DNA from: Martelella mediterranea DSM 17316
GTDB lineage: Bacteria; Pseudomonadota; Alphaproteobacteria; Rhizobiales; Rhizobiaceae
DNA: 64,000 nucleotides
Assembly: GCF_002043005.1 (NCBI RefSeq)
Contig: NZ_CP020330.1
Coordinates: 3,304,001-3,368,000, forward strand
Direction of reading: 5' to 3'
The notes below the pieces were generated by a model. The model saw only the letters and a list, made by a program, of their open reading frames with translations, was not told where the DNA came from and ran no database searches. How positions within the stretch are numbered: position 1 is the stretch's first letter; every line of letters starts with the position of its first letter. This document shows positions 35,483-44,752 of this stretch, in pieces. The translations under genes were made by a program, and so were the position numbers.

Positions 35483-35737
35483 GCCGTATCGCCGGCTGGG
35501 CCAGATATAGACGAGCGGGTTCACGGAAGTGAAGACCGTGTACCAACACTTACATATGACAGTCAATAAGGCATTAATTTCAATACCTTATGAAAGGAAA
35601 CGCGAATCCATTTTTCGCATTCCCTTAGACTGTGCCCTGCCCCAGAGCTCATATCGACACCTACAAAAATACCCGCCGGGTATGAAAACGGACGACAGAA
35701 AAATGTTCTACTTAACTCAGCTGGCGATCATACGAAT
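35483..35737. other. Gene-free part between small RNA and zinc-ribbon gene
   Basis: About 250 bp. A 71-codon frame at 35529-35744 on the plus strand has no features of a protein family and overlaps the next gene's end. Nothing else was seen. Confidence 0.3.
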
Positions 35738-36352
35738 TCAGTGAAAATTCTCTTCCATATCCTCGATATGTCTTGCTCGCTGGAGCTTAAGCCGTTCCAA
35801 ATGCTCTGGGCTCCCCGCAACGATACCGTCTGGAAGATGACCGATAGGCAAGCAGACCGCCTCGCTGAGTAGACCTCGGCCATCGCGGGAAATATCTTTG
35901 AGAACGATTTTTCGCATTCGGTGCGCCGTGGCCACTGGCACCCCTAGATCGATGGCGACAGCACGAACGGAAATTGGGGACGACCAGCTTCGGATCGCCA
36001 CCTCTGCGGTGTGAAACCAAAGACGCAAATCAATCCTGGTTCTGTGCAGGTTTGTCCCAGCTGTAACTGAATATTGGTATCGACACCGTCTGCATTGGAA
36101 CAGTCGGCGGCTTTCCACCCAACTGGGGCGCCCATCACCGCATTTGCCACAGACAGGCCCGTCAGGCCATCGCACATCGGATAGCCGAAAAACACAATCC
36201 CGTTCGCTCTGGAACCGTTGATCAACCGGCTCATCGGGCAATCTCAACCGCAGGATTTGTCGATGCCTGCGCTCCAATTCGCGCTCATCGGAGTCAGACA
36301 AACTAAAACCCTTGATACAATGGACACTCCAGATGCCCGAAACGCATGACAC
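35738..36352 (-). CDS. Stand-alone IS1595-like zinc-ribbon protein
   Basis: A 204-residue protein with a transposase-type zinc ribbon: CGKCGD (residues about 68-73) and CRRCRYQYSVTAGTNLHRTR. A helical region IDLRLWFHTAEVAIR, then SVRAVAIDLGVPVATAHRM, resembles an HTH. This is the N-terminal layout of IS1595/ISXO2 transposases, but the DDE catalytic domain is absent. It could be a domesticated DNA-binding protein of the Tn7-like element or a truncated IS. Start uncertain; the frame opens at 36352. Confidence 0.6.
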   Translation of the reverse strand: MSCVSGIWSVHCIKGFSLSDSDERELERRHRQILRLRLPDEPVDQRFQSERDCVFRLSDVRWPDGPVCGKCGDGRPSWVESRRLFQCRRCRYQYSVTAGTNLHRTRIDLRLWFHTAEVAIRSWSSPISVRAVAIDLGVPVATAHRMRKIVLKDISRDGRGLLSEAVCLPIGHLPDGIVAGSPEHLERLKLQRARHIEDMEENFH

Positions 36353-36425
36353 TCACCGCAGCAGAATTTTCTTTACATTCGATTGATTTAGCGCGGTTAC
36401 AGTTTGCAATAGTCGCATGCGGTCA

Positions 36426-37356
36426 GAGCCGGATTCAAAAGTTCATGACGGGAAACAATATCGTGCGAGCCGCCTTGTCATCACCCTGATGCTTGCGATG
36501 TTGACCCATGCTGTGGCGCTTGCGATGGACTTCTCCCAATCTTTGGCCAGTCGACGGCATCGACCGAACCAGCCGAAGGTGCGCTCAACCACCCATCGGC
36601 GGGGCAGAACCTCAAAGCCTTTCGCTGTGTCGGAGCGCTTGATGATCTCAAGGTTCCATTGGCCGCATCCGCGCAGCGCTTTTCGCAACTTCTGCCCGGC
36701 ATAACCACCGTCTGCGAAGACATGGCGCAACCAGGGGAAACGGTAGCGGATGGCTTTCAGGACGCTGGGCGCACCGTCACGGTCCTGGATATCGGCTGCA
36801 TGGACATGCGCGAACAGCATCAGCCCGAGCGTATCGGTGATAATGTGGCGCTTGCGGCCCTTGATCTTCTTGCCGGCGTCGCAGCCCGAAACCCCGCCAC
36901 TTTCAGTGGTCTTGACACTCTGGCTGTCGATGACACCGGCCGTGGGCGAGGCCTCGCGCCCCTCCAGTTCGCGCGTAGCGCAGACAAGCAGATGGTTGAT
37001 GGTCTGCCAAAGGCCGATATCGCGCCATCCATAGAAATAGCCTCGCACCGTGGAGACCGGAGGAAAATCCTTCGGCAGGGCCCGCCATTGGCTGCCGCTG
37101 CCCGCAATATAAAGGATCGCGTTCACCACCTCCCTCATGTTCGTTTTCCGTGGTCGCCCACCGGGCTTGGCCGGCGGTATCAGTGGAGCAATTACAGCCC
37201 ACTCACGATCCGTCAAATCGGTTGGATAGCGAAGGCGATCACGGTTATGCTGCAGGCGGGTGATATCAGTCCAGGGCATGCAATCCTCCACGTTCTTGGC
37301 AGAGGTGGTTGAATCACATCCTTCTGATATCACTCAATAACTTTTAAATCCGGCTC
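36426..37356 (-). mobile_element. IS5-family insertion sequence with TCA target duplication
   Basis: The ends are GAGCCGGATTCAAAAGTT on the left and AACTTTTAAATCCGGCTC on the right, an inverted repeat with one mismatch. TCA is duplicated on both sides (36423-36425 and 37357-37359). Length 931 bp. It inserted between the zinc-ribbon gene and tniQ. Confidence 0.93.
36443..37279 (-). CDS. IS5-family transposase
   Basis: A 278-residue DDE transposase, start 37279 (MPWTDITRLQHNRDRLRYP). It has the DUF4096-type N-terminal region (LTDREWAVIAPLIPPAK, GSQWRALPKDFPP) and catalytic residues in AGVIDSQSVKTTESGG (Asp), RHVFADGGYAGQKLR (Asp) and RRWVVERTFGWFGRCRRL (Glu). Intact. Confidence 0.93.
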   Translation of the reverse strand: MPWTDITRLQHNRDRLRYPTDLTDREWAVIAPLIPPAKPGGRPRKTNMREVVNAILYIAGSGSQWRALPKDFPPVSTVRGYFYGWRDIGLWQTINHLLVCATRELEGREASPTAGVIDSQSVKTTESGGVSGCDAGKKIKGRKRHIITDTLGLMLFAHVHAADIQDRDGAPSVLKAIRYRFPWLRHVFADGGYAGQKLRKALRGCGQWNLEIIKRSDTAKGFEVLPRRWVVERTFGWFGRCRRLAKDWEKSIASATAWVNIASIRVMTRRLARYCFPS

Positions 37357-37482
37357 TCAGAGGACATGAGGGGATAATGGCGCTCGCGCAACTTCGTCTT
37401 CGCAGTATTGCGCCAAGCCTTTTGAGATGGCACTCCGCTATTGATAGCCTGCGATTCCACAAAGCTTGAGGATTTTGCTCTG

Positions 37483-38592
37483 ATGTCTAGCGTCTTGCCC
37501 GCGCCTCCGTCGCCCAAATCGCGCGAGACAACGATTTCCTACCTTTCGCGGCTGGCCGCGTCCAAAGGCGTCGGCGCAAGAGAGTATGCTTCCGATATGG
37601 GTGCTTCGCTGAAACGCGTTGTCAATCAGGACGACGAAGCCCTTGAAAGAATGGCCCATTGGGGAAAGCTCTCGCCCGAGCAACTCGACGAACTGAAAAC
37701 ATGGACTGGCTGCCGCGCTGGCAACGTAAGGCTCAAATTTCGTGGGGAACTCTATGTATCACGCTCGCTCAGGAACCCGACCATTCGCGGTTGCCCCGAT
37801 TGCCTCCGTGAAGATCTTGATAATGACCACGACGACCCGCTCGAAGTTCTTGTCATGCGCGGACACTGGCAATTTCGAGAAGCGCTGATATGCGTGAAGC
37901 ATCATCGTCAGCTTGTCCCGCTATGGACAATCCAAGCGCCCATAGACCGGTATGATTTCAGCCAGCATCTGCCGGCAATCGCGACTTCCCTGAACGCGGG
38001 CGAGTTGACTTCGCAACAGTGCGATCCGACGCCCTATGATATCTGGCTGGATAGGCGTCTTGAGAATGGCGAGGACGAAACATGGCTGTCCAGCCAGACT
38101 GTCTATGCCGTAGCAACCTTCTGCCGCCTGCTGGGGATGCAGCTTCGTTCGCTTTCAACATCTGACGTAAATGAAAACTGGGAATCCAGGCATACAGCGC
38201 TCTCGGCCGGCTTTGATGTCGTCAGGCGCGGAGAAGACGATATCCGAAGTGAACTGAACGAGCTTGCCGCAAAGGCAGATGGCGTTGGCGTAGAGCCCAA
38301 AAAGGCGTTCGGCGCGCTTCACCGTAAACTCTCCACTGATCTTCTAGATGACCCAGCGTTCGCTCTGTTTCGAACAATGCTTCGAGACTGCATACTAGAG
38401 CATTGGCCCATCGACGCCGACGAAGTTATCCTGGGAGAGCCTGTTGAACGCAGACGCTTCCATTCCCTGACAACAGCAGCAAAGGAAACAGGAACTAGTC
38501 AGCATTTGCTGAACATCTTCCTGGTGGACGCCGGAGCCTGGAGTGCGGATGACCCGCGCCCCGAAAGCAGAAGACTTGACCTGAGCCCCTGA
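37483..38592 (+). pseudogene. tniQ: TniQ/TnsD-like target-selection protein, 3' end lost to IS insertions
   Basis: TniQ proteins choose the insertion site for Tn7-like elements. The frame of about 370 residues carries the TniQ zinc motifs: CPDCLREDL with ALICVKHHRQLVPLW, then a variable C-terminal region. Start ATG 37483 (MSSVLPAPPSPKS); the frame is open to 37441. From about 38550 the coding sequence is foreign: first the end of one IS3 element, then at 38576 a second one, which supplies the stop at 38592. The native C-terminus is therefore missing. Confidence 0.78.
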
Positions 38593-38679
38593 ACTTCCTC
38601 CAGATTCTGGTAGAGTCTGTCACGACATGCTCTGCGCCCATTTATTGGACCGCCGGCTGTTAGATTTTTCCGGCTCTGA

Positions 38680-39492
38680 TCACGATGGCGGGCTGGCAGC
38701 GCCACCGGGATTGTGCAACGCGATCGGGACGTTGTATCCGATCGCCGAATGAGGACGATCCTCATTATAGTGCTTACGCCAATCCTCCAACTTTTCGCGC
38801 GCATCCGCAAGGGTCATGAACCAGTTTGCGTTCAGACATTCTGCACGCAGCTTGCTGTTGAAAGCTTCGATGAAGCCGTTGTCGGTCGGTTTGCCAGGCC
38901 GCGAGAAGTCCAGCGTGACCTTGTTCACATAGGCCCACAGATCGAGGTCACGGGAGATAAATTCGCTGCCATTGTCGACCCGTATCGTCTTCGGATAACC
39001 GCCTTTCCTGCAAATCCGTTCCAGCGTTTGCACCACATCCTCACCGCGATAGGTAAAGCGCGGGTCGGTGGCCGGGCTGAAGCGGGAATGGATATCCACA
39101 ATGGTCAGGATTCGCAGCTTCTTGCCTGCCGCGAGCTGATCATGAACAAAGTCCATCGCCCAGATATCGTTCGGCCCTACGGCCTCCTGGCGATCCTCGC
39201 GCAGCTTTACCTTCACCCGGCGTTTCGGGTGCTTGTTCCTGAGCTGCAGCCCTAACGCCTTGTAAATCCTGCGGGTCTTCTTGATATTGACCATCCAGCC
39301 TTCTCGTCGAAGGAGTACGTGAACACGCCGATAGCCAAACCGGACGCGTGTCTCGCATATCTCCTTGATCCGTCTTTCAAGAGCGGCCTGACCGATGCGG
39401 CGGGATTTGTAATGGTAGGTCGAGGTGTCGAACGTCAGAACCTTGCAGGCTCGCCTGATCGACACCCCCCAGTCCACCAGCATCCCATCCAC
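38680..39492 (-). CDS. IS3-family transposase OrfB (inner element)
   Basis: A 270-residue rve integrase-core transposase: NDIWAMDFVHDQLAAG (Asp), KTIRVDNGSEFISRDLD (Asp) and PTDNGFIEAFNSKLRAECLN (Glu), ending DRPHSAIGYNVPIALHNP. In IS3 elements it is made as a frameshift fusion with OrfA at 39516-39782, whose frame is offset appropriately. Confidence 0.93.
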   Translation of the reverse strand: MDGMLVDWGVSIRRACKVLTFDTSTYHYKSRRIGQAALERRIKEICETRVRFGYRRVHVLLRREGWMVNIKKTRRIYKALGLQLRNKHPKRRVKVKLREDRQEAVGPNDIWAMDFVHDQLAAGKKLRILTIVDIHSRFSPATDPRFTYRGEDVVQTLERICRKGGYPKTIRVDNGSEFISRDLDLWAYVNKVTLDFSRPGKPTDNGFIEAFNSKLRAECLNANWFMTLADAREKLEDWRKHYNEDRPHSAIGYNVPIALHNPGGAASPPS

Positions 39493-39515
39493 AAGCTTGC
39501 GCGTTCGGGCAGGCC

Positions 39516-39782
39516 TCAGAGCTTTCGGCGGATGACATCCTGAAGCATCTCGCGGTCCAGCGTCAGGTCCGCCACGATCCGCTTCAGTTTCGCATTCTCA
39601 TCTTCCAAAGCTTTCAGCCGGCGCATCTCGTCAGGCAGAAGACCTGCGTATTTTTTCTTCCAGTTGAAGTAGGTCGCCTGGCTGATCCCGGCCTTGCGGC
39701 AAATCTCCGCCACAGGCACACCGTCATCCCCCTGCTTCAGAATAAACACCTTCTGGGCGTCCGAAAACTTCGATGCCTTCAT
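39516..39782 (-). CDS. IS3-family transposase OrfA (inner element)
   Basis: An 88-residue HTH and leucine-zipper protein: MKASKFSDAQKVFILKQGDD, EICRKAGISQATYFNWKKKY, then [20 protein letters not shown]. The start at 39782 is chosen over 39836 by similarity to the family start. Confidence 0.9.
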   Translation of the reverse strand: MKASKFSDAQKVFILKQGDDGVPVAEICRKAGISQATYFNWKKKYAGLLPDEMRRLKALEDENAKLKRIVADLTLDREMLQDVIRRKL

Positions 39783-39881
39783 CTCTTCCACTCCTTCTCC
39801 CAGCCAGGAAAATACCGCGGAATACTCCAACAGCAAACGATCCAGTTTTCAGGGCGCAGAGCAGACACGGAGACGGACGGA

Positions 39882-40148
39882 ATGAAGCGTTCACGGTTCA
39901 CGGAAGAGCAGATCATCGGGATCTTGAAGGAGCAGGAAGCGGGTGCGAAGACGGCGGATGTTTGCCGCAAGCACGGCATTTCGGATGCGACCTTCTACAA
40001 ATACAAGGCGAAGTATGGCGGCATGGATGTGTCCGATGCCCGCAAACTCAAGGCGCTTGAGGACGAGAATGCCCGGCTGAAGAAGCTGCTCGCGGAGGCG
40101 ATGCTGGACAACGCGATCCTGAAGGATGTCGCTTCAAAAAAATGGTGA
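39882..40148 (+). CDS. IS3-family transposase OrfA (outer element)
   Basis: An 88-residue HTH protein ([40 protein letters not shown]) with a coiled-coil [20 protein letters not shown]. It ends over an A7 run at 40136-40142 that is also the start of OrfB (ATG 40142) in the -1 frame, a standard programmed frameshift site. Confidence 0.92.
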   Translation: MKRSRFTEEQIIGILKEQEAGAKTADVCRKHGISDATFYKYKAKYGGMDVSDARKLKALEDENARLKKLLAEAMLDNAILKDVASKKW

Positions 40149-40981
40149 CGCCCGATGTGAAGCGGGATGCGGTGGCTCACGTCTGTGCGCAGCATGGGGT
40201 GAGCCAGCGTCGGGCGTGCGAAGTTCTTTCGGTGGATCGGTCGAGCGTGCGCTATCGCAGTGTTCGCCCCGACGATGCCTCCATTCGTGAGGCGATGAAG
40301 AAGGTGGCCTCCGAGCGCCGGCGCTTCGGCTACCGCCGGATCCATGTCATGCTGGGTCGGCAGGGGATCGTCATGAACCTGAAGAAACTCCGGCGGCTTT
40401 ACCGGGAAGAGAAGCTGACCGTGCGCAAGCGCGGCGGCCGCAAGAGGGCTTTGGGAACGAGGCGACCATTGGCCTTGCCCTCACGCCCCAACGAGCGCTG
40501 GAGCCTGGATTTCATCAGTGATGCCTTCACAGATGGCCGCCGCTTCCGGGTGCTGGCTGTCGTGGATGACTTCACCCGCGAATGCTTGTGTCTCGTCGCG
40601 GACACATCGCTGTCTGGCGTTCGCCTTGCCCGGGAGCTGGACACCCTCATCGACAGGCGAGGCAAGCCAAGGACGATTGTCTCCGATAACGGCACGGAGA
40701 TGACCAGTATGGCGATCCTCAAATGGTGCCAGGAGACCCATGTCGAATGGCACTACATCGCTCCCGGCAAGCCGATGCAGAACGGCTTTATCGAAAGCTT
40801 CAATGGCAGCTTCCGCGACGAGTGCCTCAACGAGACGCTATTCTCATCGCCCGCGCAAGCGCGCGCAGCCATCTCCTCATGGAAGGAGGACTACAACGCA
40901 AACAGACCGCACTCATCGCTGGGCAATATCACGCCCAACGAGTTCGCAATGAAAATGGCACTGGAAAAACAGGCCGCTTGA
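40142..40981 (+). CDS. IS3-family transposase OrfB (outer element)
   Basis: A 279-residue rve transposase: [19 protein letters not shown] (Asp), [18 protein letters not shown] (Asp) and [20 protein letters not shown] (Glu), ending [16 protein letters not shown]. It overlaps OrfA over the A7 slippery run, so a fused OrfAB by -1 frameshifting is likely. Intact. Confidence 0.93.
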   Translation: MVTPDVKRDAVAHVCAQHGVSQRRACEVLSVDRSSVRYRSVRPDDASIREAMKKVASERRRFGYRRIHVMLGRQGIVMNLKKLRRLYREEKLTVRKRGGRKRALGTRRPLALPSRPNERWSLDFISDAFTDGRRFRVLAVVDDFTRECLCLVADTSLSGVRLARELDTLIDRRGKPRTIVSDNGTEMTSMAILKWCQETHVEWHYIAPGKPMQNGFIESFNGSFRDECLNETLFSSPAQARAAISSWKEDYNANRPHSSLGNITPNEFAMKMALEKQAA

Positions 40982-41119
40982 GGCCAGATTAAAACCCAAG
41001 ACTCTCCGGAAAAATGGAGCGAAGTCGGGTCTCAGGTCATCAAGCACGAACGTCCGCTTCGCTAATTGGTGAGACCAAACCTGCCAGTCAGCAGTCGGCC
41101 CCTTTGCCGTCGCACGCTA

Positions 41120-42193
41120 TCAATGCAGCATCGGTTGATTTTCAAGCCTATCCGCTCGCTCAAGCATTCGGATGACTGACCTGAGGCTCAGCGCCGGTTG
41201 TCTGCCGGCAACCCTCTCGATGACTTCGGTGATGATCTCGATCGAATTCTCCGAAAGTCCACGGCGTCGCCCTTCCTGTCTGGCGAAGGCGGTGAGAGCT
41301 GGCGTGTCGAGCTCAGTCAGGTTGATGGTAACGAGCCGGCTTAACAGCGGCTCCGACACCCCGTCGAGGCTGTTTGCCGTCAGGATCCAGCCAATCCAGC
41401 GCATATCGAAGCGGAGTTGATAGAAAGGACACTCCCATCGTCGCGATGTCTCCGGCTCCAACAAGGGCAGCAGACTGTCAGCAAGGCTGTGGCGTTCTCC
41501 TCTGCTGGAAATCACCGAAGTTGCCTTCTCAATCTCATCGAGCACAACGATTGGGTTGGCGACCAAGTGCCTTATGATTGTCGCAGCCGGCTTTCCTGCA
41601 TGAGCGGAACTCCAACCACGCTGTACGCCGCCGACTGAAAACGAGGACTGCTCCACGGTGGCATCGATCGTGCGCAGCGGCACATCGAGCGCGGCACTGA
41701 CCCTGCGCGCCCAGGTACTTTTGCCGATCCCAGGTGGACCAACCAGCAACATCGGGGGAAGCCGGAAACCAGGATCACCCCGGCGGACTTGCGTTCGCAT
41801 TGCGTGCCAGACGTGCTCTGTAGCAGGGGCCATCCAGGGCATTTCCGTATGCAGTGCGGATGCTATCTCGTCGGCCTGTGTTTCGGTTTCGATGCGGCGC
41901 AATTCAACACCACCCGAAAGCATCTCGATCTGCTGTCGGTCATCGGTCTTGAGATGCGAAAATCCGGAAGCTCGGTGGCGGTTCTGTTCAAGTCGATTGA
42001 CCCGGCGCCTGATGCGCGCATCATCCTCACGGGTGACTGTCTCAGCGGCTCTCTGCCAGTCCTCCTTTGCCTGTTCTTCCGGCGAGAGCTTTGCCTCCCG
42101 GAGCTTTCGAAGGTGCTCTTCGAAGCGGCGTGTGACCTCGATGGTATTGAGGGGCTCGAAGAACCGTGCTTCGACAAAGGGTATGCGGGTCAT
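41120..42193 (-). CDS. Lon-like AAA+ ATPase without protease domain
   Basis: A 357-residue cytoplasmic protein. The N-terminal ~130 residues are helical and charged (RRFEEHLRKLREAKLSPEEQ). An AAA+ module follows: Walker A LLVGPPGIGKSTWARRVS, Walker B IVVLDEIEKATSV, sensor 1 WILTANSLDGVSEPLLSRL, and an arginine-rich lid region (LSLRSVIRMLERADRL). The core resembles Lon/RuvB ATPases but there is no protease domain. It diverges from a metallophosphoesterase gene; the two may form a defence pair (inference). Confidence 0.75.
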   Translation of the reverse strand: MTRIPFVEARFFEPLNTIEVTRRFEEHLRKLREAKLSPEEQAKEDWQRAAETVTREDDARIRRRVNRLEQNRHRASGFSHLKTDDRQQIEMLSGGVELRRIETETQADEIASALHTEMPWMAPATEHVWHAMRTQVRRGDPGFRLPPMLLVGPPGIGKSTWARRVSAALDVPLRTIDATVEQSSFSVGGVQRGWSSAHAGKPAATIIRHLVANPIVVLDEIEKATSVISSRGERHSLADSLLPLLEPETSRRWECPFYQLRFDMRWIGWILTANSLDGVSEPLLSRLVTINLTELDTPALTAFARQEGRRRGLSENSIEIITEVIERVAGRQPALSLRSVIRMLERADRLENQPMLH

Positions 42194-42757
42194 GGGTACT
42201 CAAGCTGACGGTGATAGGCGTGGAAGAGTATTGAGTAGAGGGCGGGTATTCGGGGGCCATGGTGTGGCCGCCTTCAAACAGGAGGCGGAGATAGCACCGA
42301 TATCGATCGCTTTGAAAGTCCTGATTTATCCACATAAATAATTGAATAAATTGAATTAATGCGAAAAAGGAAACTCCATCTTGTTGGCAGTCAAAGACCC
42401 GGGCAGCGTGCATGTGAAACAGCCGCGCGAATATTCGAAACGGATTCGGAATTTCTCATCGCGTGGTCAGACGCACGTCCTGAAAGAGCGGCCATCTGAG
42501 GTTTTCGCATTTCGTCTGGTTGGCCGACCGGCCGGGCGACACCGTCGCCGCAATACTGAGAAGCAGTGCGAAAACCAGAATGCCATTCGCATCGTCAGCG
42601 ACCGTTTGAAGCCCGCGGCGGAGGTCGCTCAAACGAGGTTCCGTAAACCGTGGTTAACGGGACGTTGACCGCCATTGGTTTCGGTGTGACATGCAGTTGA
42701 AATAATCTGCCTGCCTATCCGCTCCGTCTCGTTTCTCGCCCTGCAAATGTGAACATC
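42194..42757. promoter_or_regulatory. Divergent intergenic region AAA+ ATPase / metallophosphoesterase
   Basis: A 564-bp region between divergent genes. It has an AT-rich part at about 42320-42370 (TTATCCACATAAATAATTG) suited to promoters. A 95-codon frame at 42381-42668 begins with TTG and shows no family features, so it is not called. Confidence 0.35.
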
Positions 42758-43552
42758 ATGCCCGTTCTGATCACCGCCGACCTGCATCTCGACCAATGGC
42801 TTGAAGAAGGACGTGATCCCTTCGCCGCGCTGCCCCCTGAAACCTTCGCCACATTGGATGCACTGATCATCGCAGGAGATCTGGCGGACAAGCCGAAGAT
42901 CAGATGGCCAAGATTGCTCAGGCATCTCGGGCGTCATATCGACCCGGCACGCATTCACGTGTTCCCCGGAAACCACGACTATTATCACCACGTCATTGAT
43001 GGCGATGATCGTCTTGCCGAATTGACAGCTCAGGCGGGAGCCAATTTTGCGCAGAAGGCAGAAATCGCGGTCGGCAATACAAGGTTTCTGTGCTGCACGC
43101 TCTGGACCGACTTCGCGCTTCATGGGGCGCCTGCTATGGCCATGACGTTCGCCAGAACACGGATGAATGATTGCCGCTATATCCGTAAAACACCTAGGTA
43201 CGGCAAGATCCAGCCATCAGACACGGTGCTTGTTCACCGTGATCATCGGCGCTGGCTGGAAGACCAGCTGACAAAGCCGTTTGCTGGCAAGACGGTTGTG
43301 GTCACGCATCACTGTCCGCATCCGGAATTGTTGTCAGATACGCCCAGCGATTTCGATCCGATCTACGGCTCGGATCTTCGGGCACTGATCGCGAAGCACA
43401 ATCCTGACGCCTGGCTATTCGGGCATACGCACCGGCAGCGTGAAACCATTGAAGGCGACACGATTGTCCGCAATGTTTCGCTTGGTTATCCGTCGGAGGT
43501 GGAGGCCGGGCAGGAAGCTGAACTCTTGATGCGGGGGATTACTGAAACCTGA
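42758..43552 (+). CDS. Calcineurin-like metallophosphoesterase
   Basis: A 264-residue phosphoesterase with all the metal-binding blocks of the family in order: ITADLHLDQW (D-x-H), IIAGDLADK (GD), VFPGNHDYYHH (GNHD), VVVTHHCPHPE (H) and WLFGHTHRQRE (GHTH). Substrate unknown: phosphodiester, nucleotide or protein phosphate are possible. ATG 42758 is preferred over GTG 42749. It sits between the AAA+ ATPase and the HamA-like gene in the island. Confidence 0.88.
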   Translation: MPVLITADLHLDQWLEEGRDPFAALPPETFATLDALIIAGDLADKPKIRWPRLLRHLGRHIDPARIHVFPGNHDYYHHVIDGDDRLAELTAQAGANFAQKAEIAVGNTRFLCCTLWTDFALHGAPAMAMTFARTRMNDCRYIRKTPRYGKIQPSDTVLVHRDHRRWLEDQLTKPFAGKTVVVTHHCPHPELLSDTPSDFDPIYGSDLRALIAKHNPDAWLFGHTHRQRETIEGDTIVRNVSLGYPSEVEAGQEAELLMRGITET

Positions 43553-43649
43553 ACATACCGGCAGCCGAATCCTTTAAAGCTCAGCGAAGTCGCGAGCACA
43601 GTCCTTGTGTGAGATATCTTCGTCTGTCCTGACGCAGCCTTTATCAGCG

Positions 43650-43683
43650 GCGTTATAAGCCTTTTGCGTAAAACTTATAACGC
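43650..43683. repeat. Perfect 10-bp inverted repeat with 14-bp spacer
   Basis: GCGTTATAAG (43650-43659) and CTTATAACGC (43674-43683) flank CCTTTTGCGTAAAA, in a 303-bp gene-free stretch between the metallophosphoesterase and hamA genes. The size resembles a recombinase or regulator site. No further features were seen in the stretch. Confidence 0.5.
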
Positions 43684-43855
43684 AATCGTATTTTCACGAC
43701 GGAACATCGGACATGTTGTTTATCAACGGCTGAAAGGGGGCCGTATGCGAACTGTCGGGTTCCTAGCGTCGATTGAGAGAAGCTGACGTTCACGGATGCT
43801 AGTGGCTATGGCGTCTTCGGCCCATAGCGGTCATTGAGCGTGGCAGTCGGCGGTT

Positions 43856-44752
43856 TTGGAAATTTTCCGAAATCAGACCTTAAGAGGAAGCCAAGGGCTG
43901 GTCACGCATAGGGTGAAAAGCATCTATACAAAGGTTCTTTTTCTTTCGGTTTCAGAAGCATATAAAGACTTTATGGATGATTTATTCGACACATGGCTGG
44001 ATGCGACAGAGGAGGAAGAGGGCCGCAAACTCTTGTGGCGAGCGACGGAAACCGATCAACAGCGCGAGACGGTGCTACCTGAACTCTGTGTTCGCACGCG
44101 TTCCCATTATGTTAGTGACGGGGAGATCGCCACCTTCTTGGAGGTGCTGGATTACCCGGAAGCGGCAGGTATTGTGCGTGAGAACTATCCAGAGGGTTCG
44201 ACAGGGCGATCCGGGGATCTCGGTGAAATTCTCTGTGCCGAACTTATAGAAGAGTGGTGCGCTTTCAGCGTTCCAATTCGCAAGCTTCGATACAAGGACC
44301 ATCGAGAACAAGCCATGCGTGGTGAAGACGTCATCGGCATCCGGCACGATGATGATAATCGGCTTTGCCTGCTCAAAGCCGAAGCAAAAAGTGCGCAGTC
44401 CCTATCGACCGATACTGTAACTGCTGCGCGGGAAGGGCTTGAGGCCAACTCTGGTCGGCCGACGAGCCATGCCCTGATTTATCTCGCTCGGAAACTGTTA
44501 GACATTGGTGGCGAGCAGGAGGCGCTTGCGAAAGAGCTTTTGCGTGAGGCCTCAAGTCGCGCAGTGCCAAAGACACGGGTGTCTCACTGCCTTTTTACAG
44601 TGACTGGCAACGCGGCTGGCGACATGATTGATGATGACTTCGCGGCTGCTGATGGCGACCGAGATCAATTCATTGTTCACATTCGCATTCCTGATCATGG
44701 AGAGTTCGTGGCAGAAGTCTATGACGCGGTGGTAAACCTTGCGCTCGATTGA
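43856..44752 (+). CDS. hamA: Hachiman HamA-like protein (DUF1837 nuclease)
   Basis: A 298-residue DUF1837-type protein. The diagnostic region is SGDLGEILCAELIEEW (Glu124), then RYKDHREQAMRGEDVIGIR (Asp158) and CLLKAEAKSAQSL (Glu176-x-Lys178), a PD-(D/E)XK-like nuclease core. In Hachiman, HamA is the nuclease held in check by the helicase HamB. The next gene is an SF2 helicase overlapping by 14 nt, which supports the call. The start is uncertain: TTG 43856, GTG 43913 or ATG 43973; the N-terminal residues carry little information. Confidence 0.75.
   Translation: MEIFRNQTLRGSQGLVTHRVKSIYTKVLFLSVSEAYKDFMDDLFDTWLDATEEEEGRKLLWRATETDQQRETVLPELCVRTRSHYVSDGEIATFLEVLDYPEAAGIVRENYPEGSTGRSGDLGEILCAELIEEWCAFSVPIRKLRYKDHREQAMRGEDVIGIRHDDDNRLCLLKAEAKSAQSLSTDTVTAAREGLEANSGRPTSHALIYLARKLLDIGGEQEALAKELLREASSRAVPKTRVSHCLFTVTGNAAGDMIDDDFAAADGDRDQFIVHIRIPDHGEFVAEVYDAVVNLALD

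Larger units (their letters stand above)
38576..39863 (-). mobile_element. IS3-family element (inner, nested)
   Basis: The left end is TTGACCTGAGCCCCTGAAC and the right end, read inward, TGCTCTGCGCCCTGAAAAC, an imperfect inverted repeat. GAC flanks both sides (38573-38575 and 39864-39866), a 3-bp target duplication as expected for IS3. About 1.29 kb. Confidence 0.6.
38550..41039 (+). mobile_element. IS3-family element (outer), split by a second IS3 element
   Basis: The right end, read inward, is TGACCTGAGACCCGACTTC (41039 leftward). A related TGACCCGCGCCCCGAAAGC begins at 38550. Between them lie this element's genes (39882-40981) and a complete second IS3 element at 38576-39863. I infer that the outer element hit tniQ first and was later hit 26 bp inside its left end. 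No target duplication was recognised. Confidence 0.55.

Noticed and set aside
42381..42668. 95-codon frame upstream of the metallophosphoesterase
   Set aside because: TTG start without Shine-Dalgarno; Arg-rich composition without motifs; it overlaps the likely promoter region.
43561..43855. Possible integrase attachment site for the whole island at the inverted repeat
   Set aside because: No integrase gene is present, and the Tn7-like ends account better for the island borders.
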